A stretch of DNA of 64,000 nt. It comes from Ophthalmolycus amberensis (Eukaryota; Chordata; Actinopteri; Perciformes; Zoarcidae). The notes beneath the pieces are model-generated. The model did no database searches. It had not been told where the DNA came from and saw nothing but the letters and a program-made list of their open reading frames with translations. Below, piece after piece: positions 1 to 12,804 of the stretch (positions are counted from its first letter, which is position 1; each line of letters starts with the position of its first letter). The position numbers and the translations under genes are program-made. The stretch is from contig JAFEUB010000787.1 of the NCBI GenBank assembly GCA_024529925.1, positions 881,501 through 945,500 of the forward strand. Reading direction: 5' to 3'.

Positions 1-1850
1 TTTAATTTCCCCCTGTTTCTCTTATGCAATAAGCACTTTAAAGACCAGAAATAGGCGACGGGAGATACATGTGACTCTTCAGGTCGTGTCCTTGCAGTAA
101 AGCAGACTGTGGTGTGGTGAGGCGGCAGCAAACAGTGTCGCACCACCTGCGGTTAAGTTACATTCAAATGTATTGTATCTGAGCGTGGGCAGCTCGTGCA
201 TCTTTCACATACTGTACTGTGCTTGACCAGAGGGCTGCTGTCTGACTGCAGAGAGCGCCAAACTTCACCGAATGGGGAAGCTACTTCCTGTCTGGAAATT
301 TCGACATAAAAGCACATGTTTAAATACTGACTACTCAAAAAGAGACTGAAAAGTGCCTCGCGGTCATTTTGGAGGCTTTAGTTTGTGGTTGCTGAAATGT
401 ATTGCATTATAAAGAGGGGTATTTCTGCTATTCACCCTCACTGACACAAATGAGGTGGAATAAATGATAGAAACGCTTTGCATTATAATGCAATACAGCT
501 TTTTATAACGTTTAACGTTACAGTAATTAAGGTATTCTTCAGGACTGCATTAGTTGTAGCTAGGTGTACCTAATAAACTGTCAACTGAGTGTGAATATTT
601 GACATCAAGGGTGTATTCATTGTTTTGCACACACTTATCATTAGCTTCTTTATTAAAGAATTAAGCTGAATAAGCATCCCCCCCCACACACACACACACA
701 CACATACAAACAACACACACCAATTTACTTATTTATACATTTACTTGTAGCCCTCTGTGAATAGGTGGGTTTACATAACACGGAAATGTTTCCCAGATAA
801 TTTGCCAAAATACATTTTATTTATAAATGGTCTATGAAATCAATCTGATCTTATCAGAATGTACAATGTGGTGAAAAGTCATATTAAGATTTGTATGGAA
901 CGAAATTGTCACAAACACGGTGTCAGTAGGTAGGGATTTAATGTAATTAATTACATTTATGTTTATGTGCATTTAATACATTGTTAGACAGTAAATTTAA
1001 CCACCCAGTTGGATCAGTAGAATGCTGCTAACAGTTTACTGCATGACTAATAATAACAGAAAAGTGTGATGTATAAAAATCACGCATATTGAGTAGTATT
1101 ACTTCTATCCTTACATTTGCCTGAACAGCTTCAAGTACAATTTTGAATGCAGAACTTTTACTTTCCACAGACAATTTGTATTATGGTATTTACTCAGCAC
1201 TGGAATGTAAGCTACATATACTCAAGTACTTCACTTAAGTACAGTTTCGAGGTATTTTTACTTTTTTTTAGTTTTTCCATTTTATGCCACTTTATACTCT
1301 TATTCCACTCCAATTTTCAAGCCAATATTGTACTTTTTACCTCACTACTTATATACATTATATACTTGCAGATACAGATTATTAATACAACATATATATC
1401 TTGAGTTATGATGTATTATTACAGGGTAAACTACTGACAAATATACAAACTAAAAATAATTAGCCCCACCTTTTACAAGCTACAACTTAAGTGATGTTTA
1501 CACACCAATGCATATATAGTTATGATCCAGTAATGTAATACACATTATTCTGACATGGACTATTCTGCATAATGAGACATTTTATTTTCGTAGGCCATTT
1601 TAAGAACTTGTGCTTTTACATATGTGAGATTTTTACTTTTCACTGGTATTTTTTTATTGTGCTATTGCTAGGTATACTTTCAGAATATCTAAATACTTCC
1701 TCCACCAGAGGTCGTTTGTGCACAGAGGACCGGGCCCCCTAGTGTGTTATTCAAGCCTTGGTCACTGGTGCTTGTTGCGTATTTAACGTGGGCAAGCGTG
1801 CATCTCTTATTTTGAAAAAAACAGAGTCGGAAGCGTTGCCGTGAATTTAC
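1..1850. other. Upstream non-coding region
   Basis: No coding exon or RNA gene can be supported here. The sequence is AT-rich and holds a short (CA)n run at 685-704 preceded by a C run, and a decayed teleost MITE at about 1150-1710 that is listed separately. The open reading frames present are short, unlike any family I recognise, and lack splice context. Confidence 0.6.
1150..1710 (+). mobile_element. Decayed teleost hAT-type MITE
   Basis: The stretch has the character of a very common teleost repeat: phrases such as TACTCAAGTACTTCACTTAAGTA, a middle with TTAGCCCCACCTTTTACAAG, then CTGCATAATGAGACATTTTA, and the end TACTTCCTCCACCAG. Related copies occur at about 3118-3440, 22476-22850 and, inverted, 63050-63485. 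The left end is degraded and no target-site duplication was identified. Assignment to hAT is from knowledge of the repeat, not from visible transposase. Confidence 0.6.
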
Positions 1851-1859
1851 TCCGACTCG

Positions 1860-2200
1860 GCACGAGCTTGACACAGCCGGACCGCGGCACATTTTTTTTG
1901 ACAGCGGAAATGAGGAGTCGCCAGTTTTTTACGCGTCAAGTTCGTGGCTGAAAGTTTTCTTTCCTCTTTTTTTGTTTGTTTGTTGAGGAGGAACCGTCGC
2001 GTGCACACTCACTATGAGAGAGAAAGCGAGCCGACTTTTTAACATGCAGCTTTTCCCCCGACGTCCAGTTTCCTGTTGCTCCTCAACGACGTCGTTTTGA
2101 GTTACTTTAGATGCTTCTCAGCACATTTCCGTTATGCGAAGTCCAACTTGTTGGTTAGTCGTCGTGCTGCGGTGGGTGCCCGTCCGAGATAACGGAGAAC
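1860..2200 (+). promoter_or_regulatory. sh2b3: Candidate sh2b3 promoter and non-coding first exon
   Basis: This stretch is richer in CpG than its surroundings (for example CGTCGCGTGCAC, ACGACGTCGTTTTG) and ends in a strong donor, GAGAAC|GTGAGTATG, with the exon side ending at 2200. The coding exon at 15707 has a good acceptor at 15671-15676 with only 30 nt of leader behind it, so an upstream non-coding exon is required. Human SH2B3 also has a non-coding first exon. The transcription start cannot be fixed by eye and no TATA box is evident. Confidence 0.4.
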
Positions 2201-3117
2201 GTGAGTATGTTTTGAGGACTATCAGCTTCCATTACTGTCTCTTCTTAGAGTGCCTTTACCGCCACTAAACTCTTAACCACATGGGGGATAATCCCAAAAA
2301 ATTACGAACCGCACCAGCAGTGTGGACATATTTAGCTTCCGTCCAAAATGTGCACTTTTTCCTTCACCAATAATCGTCGAAAAGAGGGTCTCGTTTTAAA
2401 TTTAAAGGGCTCTGCCTCTCTTCGGCTCTGGGTCGGGGGTCCTGGCGCAGACTTTTTACCCCCCAAAAAATAGTTTTGTACTAGAAATAGAGTCCTGTCA
2501 GACCGCCGAGCAGGGATTAATTTCAGCATGGATAGCTTGCACACAAGATGTTTACAACACGTGCTTTTGGTATTTTAAGTAAAGTTTTTGTGACATTTTC
2601 AACATTATTTGATGCAAATGTGTAGGCGATGGTCTCCATGATGATGTCGCAATGCCTATAATGTCTATAACCTATTATGATGCATGTTAATAGGTCGACC
2701 ACTTAAAAAGGACACTCAACTGTCCAACCAATTAAAAACCAACACATTAATAGTGTGCACTTGAAATGGGAACACACGTCATTGTGTGTTGCTTGAGCGT
2801 GAGTGTGCGCGTGCTCAGGTCAGTCACTGCAGGATGGAGAACAGGAGGAAGTGGGGTGCACTGACTGTGTTTCACAATCCAGTGTAGTGTAGCAGTAAAT
2901 GAACACAGTACTGTGTGTGTGTGTGAGTGGAGCTGAAGACAGATTTGTGTACAGGAGGATATTCCTTCAAAGTAAGAGGCGGCCTCTGCCTGTGTTTGCG
3001 TCGACATTCTCATGCAACAGGTGTGAAGCTGTGGTGGTTTCCAAACTTTTCTGACCGAAATAGTAGATGAACAGTGAGTAGGAGCACTAGGATATTGATA
3101 CAACCTTCCAATCCTTT

Positions 3118-3440
3118 GAAGTTTTGTACTTAAATACACATTTTAGGCACTTTACTTTTACTATTTTCCAGTTTATACCGCTTTATATTTCCACTGGATA
3201 ATAAGCCCCACCGTGACCACCTGAAACATTAGAGTTCTGCTTACACGTTAATGCATCAATAATGATAATAATATAACGCTTTTAAAAGTCACAAAGTACT
3301 CGCAATGAGGAATAGCAAGTACATTTAGCTGATAATACTTATTTATGTAAACATTTTGACTGCTGGACTTGTAAGAACATGTTTTTTACACTGTTGTATC
3401 ACAACCTTTATGTAAGTAAATCTGGGCGCCACTACCACCA
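3118..3440 (+). mobile_element. Partial teleost hAT-type MITE
   Basis: This copy carries the family phrases TTTGTACTTAAATACACATT, ACTTTACTTTTACTATTTTCC, AAGCCCCACCGTGACCA, and TGCTTACACGTTAATGCATC, and ends near CCACTACCACCA. It is the same family as 1150-1710, in the same orientation, and is truncated. Confidence 0.55.
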
Positions 3441-5395
3441 CATATCACGATGTCCATACACAGTGTCTCCCAAAGGTCAAAATGATACTTGGGGAGGGCT
3501 TCCTCCATCTGCCAGCCTGTTTCCATTACAATAATACAACAGGCCGAGAGAGCCAGAGCGTTGTCAAAAATAATAAATCCAATGTTAGCTGACTGACTAG
3601 CATGGCTAACCGTTGGATGAGCTCTGGTTTTGTAACACAGGCAGTTGGCAACATAGTCGGTGGTACCAGTTCTTTGGGCTGCTGTACGTGCAGTGTTGTA
3701 CTGTTGGTTTGACTGTTCTCTTATTAGGAACAAGAGCAGATATTAATGTACAGTACACGTATGCTTTTCCTTGAGATATGTTTTGAGGAATAGACCCCAA
3801 ACTGAATTCATTAATCACTGCTATTCTTAAAATGTGTCAACATATATTTGGGCAGCCAGTTATTAGAGTTTGGTGGGCCATACATATTGTGATATAGTAC
3901 AATATTTAAAAAACAAATTTTTCACACTATTGATAAAATAATGATGAATGAATGTCCTGTATCATATTGCCAGGCCTTCTTTGAATTGCATGTCATCTTA
4001 AGATGTATGAAAACACATTTTCAGGCTACATATTTATATTTGCAGTACTTCCAGAACCTGCTGAGGTCTACGCATCGTTGATTCAGTCCTTTTTAAATGC
4101 GACAGTTATCACACCTTGAGTCACTGAAGCACAAGAAACGTGCCTCTAGGGTGGAGAAGTATCGCCCGCTCGACTGCTCATCATATTTTCCACGGCAGAC
4201 GGGCTGAAGTCTGTCAACCGCACAGAAAGGTTGACTGTATAATTTAAAGGTGCGGTGCAGTTCCACATCTGTAATTGGCGTTTACAGCTGCAAACGTTTC
4301 TGATGAATTTCAGAAAAAAGGTGTTTTGTAAACACCGTTTACTTCCCCCACAGACTTCCTTTCGTTTCGGACAGTTGCATATTTTGGGTCCGTCTTCACT
4401 TCTCTTTTGCTCAGTGTGGTGCGGACAAGTTCTAACACAGCTACATTTATAGAGTAAAACCTAATGACTGCAACCACACAATCTTGATCACAATCATTTT
4501 ACGACCTTTCAGGTCTGATGATCACGTGAATACAAAATCCGGCTTTACATTTTCAGCGTTGAAAAATCTCGGACTCTCCCCTCAACATGACTTTAATGAG
4601 ATTTTCCGCGACATGACATGATTGCTCGGCCGGGGATTTTGTCCACCACAACACAATATTGTCTGGGTTTCTCTATGAGACATCTTTCCTTGAAAGAAAA
4701 AAACCCTGCAGCTGAGACATTCTTGAAGCATTGTGCACATTTGTTCTGCGTACATGTGTCGATGCGGTCGTAGAAGTGAAGTGCAAAAAGCAGTAGTGGA
4801 CTCTGCAGTGAGCTGTCGGCCACGCACCAGACAATGTCAATGAGATGAGCTCTTTTTGTTCTTCACTCATCGGCTTCTAAGAAATCCACCGAGACCACGA
4901 GAGAGGAATGACCCACAGCGGCCCTGTGGGGAGAGGAGAGGACTAAATGGGATGGCGAAAGAGGGAATGAGCAAGAGGGGGAACCGTGGGAGATAAATTG
5001 GCTGACAGACAGGAGTAGGAATCTGCGAAATAGAATGACGGAGAAAGACGGAAGAAGCAAATTAGGGCAGAAAATGGAAGAACAGGAAAGCACTTTTCTG
5101 GTGTCGATGGAATAAAAGTTGGTGTGTGTGTGGCCACCCAAACGGCTAAACTTAGATGTCTCCGACTTATTTGTTGACCACAAACACACACACACACAAA
5201 CGGCATACAGTAGTGGAGTTAAGTTCTTGCGTGTGTACGCATTTGTTCAAGCGCTTTGGGGGGTGGGCGGACACACTCATGCGTGCCAGTGTGTGTTTTT
5301 TTCCAAAGCAGCAATAATTAGAGACTGTGTGTATTCGCCTGTGTTTACCCCCCCCCAATGTGCCGCGGCTCTTGTTGTTGGAAGAATGTTGATTA

Positions 5396-5538
<143 letters not shown>

Positions 5539-6224
5539 TAGAGTTAGGACATAGGATGGGGTCAAGAGTTTGGCTTTTGTCAAGCTTAAGAAAAGAAACA
5601 CACCAGGAATGTTTAGCTTTTTTTTTAGTCATGAGAAGTTTCAAGAGTGCATACAACCATGAGTCCTTTCATGTTGTTGCTTATCAGCAGCTATAGTGAT
5701 GAAAGATTCATCACTTCAGTCGTTTTTCGAGCAAAATAGCTAAATATACTTCTCAAATATGAGGATGTGTTGCAATTCTGTGTCAAATGTGACAGTAAAT
5801 TAAAAAAACGTTTGCACACTGGAGACGGCATCGTGGTCACGTAAAAAAAAATTTAAAAAACTTACATAAAGCAAACAATGAATCAATTGAGAAAGCAATC
5901 AGCAGACTGCTAGATAATCATCGTTAGTTGCAGCCCCACAGTACCAACACATAAATAGTTCTATTTGTGTTTGTTCCTCTGCGTGTTTCATGTCTAAGTT
6001 GAAGTGAAACGAGGAACACGCTTTCTCACAAAACACACAATCTGCATCGTGTCGTGTTCACGTCCAACGCAAGCAGTATGCCGTCACTCGCAGAGATGAA
6101 AACGGGATTGTTGGGGAAAACTAAGACCCAATATTCCAAAGTGGAAAAGTCTGTAACTCCTGAATTAGCCTTCCGAGAAGTCAGATGGCTGCAGATGATC
6201 CGCGTCCATGTGAAGGAGTCAGTT

Positions 6225-6228
<4 letters not shown>

Positions 6229-6268
<40 letters not shown>
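6229..6268. repeat. (CA)n microsatellite
   Basis: About 20 CA units without interruption. It is one of the few CA-oriented arrays on the + strand. Confidence 0.95.
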
Positions 6269-6269
<1 letters not shown>

Positions 6270-6632
6270 CTATCATGCGTCTTCACAGTGAATGAGAAAC
6301 GCATCTCGAGTAGGGATGACTCATTCATAAAGTGCTCGTGGATTTCAGCCAGAGATTTCTGTCGTGCTCTCCCCGGCTGGAACGTTTGAGTCTTGCATGC
6401 TTGAATTGGTTGAATTGATTTGTCTCAGCCAGAGTTGTGAATGATGGATTGTTGTTTTCAGCTTTTTGCAGAAACCCAGCCGGCGTTTTAAGGGTTCCAG
6501 TAAGAAGTCGAGGTCAGCTTTTTTTCCCGTGGCTTTGTAGCCGAGGAACACACTTAAACTGTTTAGTTATTCAGTGTGTGAGTATTTAACGCTCTGTAGT
6601 ATGTGCAGTCAGTCAGCGTTTATTTTGTTAGG

Positions 6633-6635
<3 letters not shown>

Positions 6636-6709
<74 letters not shown>
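6636..6709. repeat. (TG)n microsatellite
   Basis: About 37 uninterrupted TG units within sh2b3 intron 1. Confidence 0.96.
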
Positions 6710-6714
<5 letters not shown>

Positions 6715-7439
6715 TTCTGTGCACGTATGCAGTTTTTCTTCATTTTAACGGTGCGCACCGTATAGTGAAGGATACGACTTAAGATAAGATTTATTTTTGA
6801 TATCAGAATTTGTGCCTTTTTTAAATCAACAAATGCTTTTCAAATTCAAGGAAACCATAATAATGCTGTTATGACCCCTTCATCGTATTGTACCCTGTAA
6901 TGATTGTATTAAATAGCAATAAAGTAAAAGCTTTGAATTATTGTGTATAAAAGTAAAATGTATTGCAGCTTTCTTCTCCTTTTATATCATTAGAAATATT
7001 TTGGGGTTTTGGGCTATTGGTCAAACATGACACATTTGAAGATGGCACCTTGTTTTCTCTACAAAACAAATAGATATTTTCACTGTTTTCTGACAAACCG
7101 ATGAATGGAGAAAGTACTCTGCAGACCAATCCGCTAATCTTTCAATGCAGCAACATTGAGCAACAGAGCCGTCCATAATCTATGACTTCACCTTTAGGTT
7201 CACTTGGGCTGCGCATCATTAGTCAGATCTGTTATATAATAATGTTGTGATGAGAAGTTAAGATATTTAGGTTCATGGGACTCATACCTGATTAAAAAAA
7301 AAGGTTTAATTTTAGATTTTGAAAACTTGTAATAAACCACTTCACCAAATCACATTAACATTAGTTTGACTTTTTAAGAGGTGCAACTCTGAATACAGTT
7401 ACATCACATCACATGTTTGTGAGGCCTGCTGGTCATTAC

Positions 7440-7473
7440 TGATGTGTGAGGAGTCTCCCCTCCTCACACATCA
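7440..7473. repeat. Short perfect inverted repeat
   Basis: Arms TGATGTGTGAGGAG (7440-7453) and CTCCTCACACATCA (7460-7473) are perfectly complementary over 14 bp with a 6-nt loop. No open reading frame or known family is attached. It could be a foldback remnant of a repeat. Confidence 0.85.
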
Positions 7474-10301
7474 CTTGTATCCACGCAGCCAAAGCCTAAA
7501 CCTGACTTCCCTCTCTTGACATGCCAGGATCCGTCTGTGCAGGCTAATGACAGACTGCAGAGAGACATTTTGTATTAGTCATCGGTAGGTCGCCAGATAA
7601 CTGAAAGGATGCTTGTTAGTGAAAACTTGTACTACTGGACACATAATCATTATACACACTGTTTTTATTTAAGTTCAGCCTCCCTCTGGCGGTTCCCAGG
7701 CCACAGGAAATGAGCAGAAAGCGACCGGGCTTTATTTCTGTGCGTCTCAAGAATAGCGGCATTGTGTTGTGTTGGGAGTCTGCATTGTTGTGGGGAAAGT
7801 AGAGGTAGAGAGAATTCTCTAAACAAAACAAAATAAAACTTTGTGTACCCAGCAGCAGTATTTTGCCGAGATACGTATGCAATACAAAAGATACGCCTTC
7901 ACTAGTTCCGAGCAGTTACTGCCTCTCTTTCATTAATGATAAAAGAAAGCACTTTAAAGATGCAGAATAGTGATACTTATTAGATGATTTAGAAGAATGT
8001 CTACGTTTCCCAAAGCCAAATAAGGGCGTCAACACTAAGAACTAATCCCCGTAGCTTTGTTTATGTAGTGTGTCAGTATCTTTTCTTTTTACTGAAGAGT
8101 AACATCCAATATTTATTTCTCATTCAATGCCAGAATGCCAAGTATTTTAGCTCTTACGCAGGCCCTACACAAATATCAATGTCTTTGTGATACCAACTGT
8201 ATGCGTTTAGAACAAGCCCATGCTTATGCTGTGCTGATGGTCTGTATTTGAAGTAGACTCTGGCTGTGATGTGGCTGCAGGCTCCCCTCCCTCTTGCTTC
8301 ACCCCACATCAGCTGATGCTCTCCCCGGGCTACGGGAAGTTAAGGCCGAGGGTTATCTCATGTTTCAGTGCTACTTCCTCCACAATATGTTCTTCAATTA
8401 TGTAAGCGCGTCTCGCTTTCTGCTCCGTTCGTTATCAAAGCCCTTTTTTCACGTCTCGCTTCACACAAACAGGAACCCCGAGACTCGACCGACCCCATCC
8501 CTGCAGCTGCACATCCCTTTTCATGTGGGCCTTCTGCTTTTATGCAGCCCATCAATCGGGCGGCAAATAAATAAATGAAAGCGCTTTTTTAGCTGCGCGT
8601 GGTCGTCGTCAGGGTGACGCACAGCAGCTTGTTGCACTCGAGTAGGAAACATGAAGTGATGGGGATGATAAAATATCACATGGTGTCGGCTCACCTAAAC
8701 CGGTGTGTTGGCTCTAACGCCTCTCATAACAATACTGAACTGTTTTGGTGGGAATGCCTGGCCTTTTTTGTTCCGATAACAACTTGCATAATAGTTGCTC
8801 ATCATTGCCCCTCTTGTATCTCGCTGAAATTTCATGAATGTTCATGTAAGGCGAGGATCGAGTAGAGCTCCTTAGATCTTATAATAGTTCCTACAGTCGT
8901 GATTTGGCTTCCAAGTTTTTTCTAAGTTTTGCTAGATGAATTGATTGTTGTGATGGATAATCTCGATCTCGGTGTCGCTACCTTGGGCATCGCGTGCCAC
9001 TTGTGTTCTACCTCTCTCGGCCAAACAACGCACACGCGCCCACCGCATCGCCGCGCTGAAGGCGGTCTCCTCTCTGATAGCTCGGGGCCCGCGGTTCAAT
9101 AAAGAGGTCCAAAGGTGATCGGCTCACTGGGCCGCCTCGTCTGCATCCTCGTTGTAGCAATATCGGGTTTGAGAGAGTAGTGTACTTATGCATTGCATGG
9201 ATGTATTTTCCAAAACCAAAATCTGCTCATAACTTAATATAAAAAGTCCCATCCGACTGAGTTGAAAGCCTTTTTTCAGCATCTCTGCTGAGAGGGACAG
9301 CTTTTGTTCACTTTTGATTATTCTCCATAAAGCCTGTCTGTCAGAAAAGGCTTTATTGTGTCCACTCTCTCTGCATACAGTTTATAATCTGTGTTTAAAA
9401 CACTGATGGCTCTGTTTCTCTCCTTTGGTATGATACGAATTACACACAAAGGAGTTGCAGTCACATAATATCTTAAGCACCTGCTGTTGTGCTTTGATAT
9501 TCCGGGACGTTTTCCAGCCCTAATGTAAGAGTGTATTTTGGTATGCAGTGTGTGTACAGTGTCTGTGCATGTGTGCGCTGGTCGCTGCTTGCCAGGGCAT
9601 GGCTTCCTGTTGCTGCGATCGCTGCCCAGAGATCCCTCTTTAGCTTTGCCACCTGGAGCCGACGCCATCGCCGCTCCTCTCGCCTTTCTCCCGCTCCGTC
9701 CTCCTCACTTCCTGCCTTGCCTTCTCATTATGCCCTCATCTCGCTTTTCTGTCTGTCCATGTGACCCTTTGTTTCTCCGTCTCCTCCTCTTCCTTTTCAT
9801 GTTTTGACTCCCTCGCGACTTACAGCCTCCTCCCTCCTCCTCATCTCCCTCTCTTTTCTTAATAAGCCCCCCACTCAATCACTCTCCCCCTGCTTTGTAA
9901 CTGTATCCCCAGCTCTGTGATTCATTCAGTGATTCAGAGAATGAAAATTCAAAGGTGGTAACAAAATCTGTTTTTCATTCCGGACCTTGTGATGCACATG
10001 TTGCCGCATTTTCTCTCCAATTTATTTATTTTTTTTCCACTCGAGTTTTACTTGGAAAAACTGGAGTGTTTGATGTCCCAGAGAGCCTTGATGCCATGCA
10101 GACTAATTTGGTTGTAAGCAATAGATTGGATCCGGCTGATCTCGGTAGTAAGGCCAGGGCTATATAAAGGTCAGAAGGATGTGGCTCGCTGTAAATTGCA
10201 TTTCATATAATGAGTATGACTATTAGGAGCACATCCTATTTTTAAAACAACCAAACGCTGCATGGAGGTGTACATCTGCACACATTCTCAGACCAGTTAG
10301 T

Positions 10302-10335
10302 CACACGCACGCACGCACGCACGCACACACACACA
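10302..10335. repeat. (ACGC)n and (CA)n compound microsatellite
   Basis: CACG/ACGC tetranucleotide repeats pass into a (CA)n run. It is a simple sequence repeat with no further content. Confidence 0.9.
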
Positions 10336-10479
10336 GACGCGTGTGTTTGAAAATTAAGATGCGTATGCATGTTTGAGTATGCCTATTAAAACATGGAGGT
10401 AGATGTCATGCATAGTTTTCAGCAAGCAAGGCTGTTAAGAATCGAGGTTGGATTTATTGCTCGTTGGAGAGCTGAAGGA

Positions 10480-10935
10480 TGGCAGCAGGGCATTTTTGTT
10501 TGTTAATCAATTCATCGTTTGTTCTGTAAAACATCACATGACAGGAGAAAATAATCCAAAAATTCGTTGCGCCCAATGTGACATCTTTATATTTCTTTAA
10601 AAAAAAAAAAAAAAAGGAGTTTAGTCCAACTCCAGGAGCAACATGGTGGAAGCGATTCTTTAACCAATCAGGATTACTGCACATTAGGACTTTAACTAAT
10701 ACTTTCTTGTTATTGATCAATCTACTGATTATCAACAAAAAACCGTCAGAAAATTATGATTCACAGAGGCCAAGATGAAATCTTCAAATAGCTTTTTTTG
10801 GTCCAACTAAACAGCGTAAAAACAATCATCACCACCATCAAATGTTTGTCATTTAACTAATAAAATGGTTTTATGATTGATAATGAAAATAGCTGCTTCG
10901 TTATTAATCAGTTGGTTTAGTCATTTCAGCTGTAG
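10480..10935. mobile_element. Diverged teleost MITE/SINE-like repeat
   Basis: Phrases such as GATTGATAATGAAAATAG and AATCAGTTGGTTTAGTCATT, with TCAGCTG at the end, match a common percomorph repeat built around GATTAATCG and ending in CTGTAG. A homopolymer A run (about 10598-10616) lies inside. Related pieces occur at 11890-12030, 28680-28935, 34480-34860 and 36500-36790. Exact ends and class are not resolved. Confidence 0.4.
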
Positions 10936-11214
10936 ATGGCCTGAAACACACACACGCACTCAAATATCCCCCCGGAGCTTTTAATGGATCAATAAGTAAA
11001 AGTTGAGGCTCTGGGGACATATTTGAGTGTGTTTTTAAGGCCATAATAACTTTCAAAGTCACACAGGTGCACATTACAATAATTGAATTAAGCTATGAAA
11101 ACCTAACTAGAGAATTTGATTCCATTCCATTGATATCCACCCAGTCTAAGTGTTCCTTTACAACCAGTGATCTTAAACCACTTTTACACCGGCTTCAGCA
11201 TGACCTGAAACCTC

Positions 11215-11215
<1 letters not shown>

Positions 11216-11253
<38 letters not shown>
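11216..11253. repeat. (TG)n microsatellite
   Basis: About 19 TG units, followed by TATGCATGTGCGTG. Confidence 0.93.
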
Positions 11254-11256
<3 letters not shown>

Positions 11257-12353
11257 CATGTGCGTGAGCTGATACCAAGCTCTTGAGATATAAATAGGAC
11301 CTCCCTGCAACAAGGCTCCCACCAGCCGCACTGATCATTCTCTGTGCGTTGTGTAAGCCTCAGTCAATGTGTGTCTTTGTAGATTTATATTTCTTGGTTT
11401 TGCACAGAAATGAATGCCATCGCTCTTACTTTTTAAAATCGTAACGTTGTGGCGGTTATGTTTGTGTTGGTCTTGGCAGTGTGTGTATTTCAAAAGACGA
11501 TGCTGGTTTTAAGGAATTAGCATCTTGGCTCTGCTCCCAATAGGCCAAAGCCAGGACACCGTTTACCGGCCACCACACAAATACTGCCGTGAACGGCGTC
11601 ACACGCTCATCCCCCAACGTGTCCAGAGGTTGATCCAAGGTTGTGTTAAAAATCAACTCGGTGAGTCGACGCGAGTCATGAGGTTACTCGCGCTGATGAG
11701 ATCAATTTGCGTGTCTTTCACGCATCCTGTTTCCTTCCTGCTCGCTTAAAAATCAGCTTTAGGCAGTCAGTTCAATTATTATTTTTAACCACTTCTGGTG
11801 TCAGGAGCAGCAAAGTGTTGAGGCACGGTAAGAACTGTGGGACACATTTTTGTTATATCGTGTCCTGACTTTGTATAGGGCTGATCTTTATCCCATCTAA
11901 ATCTTAACATTGCCTCTTCAATCCATTTGAGAAGCTGGAAGCAGCGAGCGTTTGGATGTTTTGCTTGGAAAAAGTAGTTTCTGATAAATCATCTGTTGAT
12001 TGACCAATCGATTAATCGACAATTTGGTAGAAGTCGTGTCAGAGGTGCAGATAAGGAGACGGCACTAGTCTTTCTGAATGTCAGCTGTCGCAAGCCGCTG
12101 TCCTGGCAGGCTATTTATTTCTATCACTTGCTCGACTCACTCTTCTCTCTAACAATAGCAGATGACTACTTAAGTGTTGTAGATGTCACTGTCTCATTGC
12201 TATAACAGGGGTTTCAGCTGCAGCCTCTGTACTTATAGTCACAGGTGGGACACACACACACCTGTAGCATTTGTTTGGTTTCACTTTTTTTTATTTTTCA
12301 TTCTAGCACACAAACCTGTGACCGATGTTGACATTAGTTGCTCAGGACGCTGC

Positions 12354-12356
<3 letters not shown>

Positions 12357-12393
<37 letters not shown>
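12357..12393. repeat. (GT)n microsatellite
   Basis: About 18 GT units in intron 1. Confidence 0.93.
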
Positions 12394-12394
<1 letters not shown>

Positions 12395-12766
12395 CCAGTC
12401 ATTGAGGAAGAGGATGGGGAAGAGGTGAGGAAAACAAGGGAATTCAAGAACTTTGACTACTGTGCAGGAATGTTTTCAACTTGCAACTTAGTTGTGTTTG
12501 AATTGGCCTATTTTGGTCTGTCATCCCCTGCTGAACGCTGTCTAGCAAAACAATAATACGATAACAAAGCGCCAAGTTGAGGTTAGAGGTCCTGGGTAAG
12601 AACAAAGAAAGGAGACGCACAACTGTAGTCGTCTTTTTGTTTTCCCTCACAACGTGAACGTCATGGTATACGTAGAGGAAGCACGACTCTGGAGATCCTC
12701 ATAGCGGAGGACAGAGGGGATGAGAAGAAAGGGAAAAGCATGGGAACGGAGACGGCCGAGAGGGAA

Positions 12767-12771
<5 letters not shown>

Positions 12772-12800
<29 letters not shown>
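12772..12800. repeat. (GT)n microsatellite
   Basis: About 14 GT units. A run of G (near 12868-12877) follows downstream. Confidence 0.9.
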
Positions 12801-12804
<4 letters not shown>

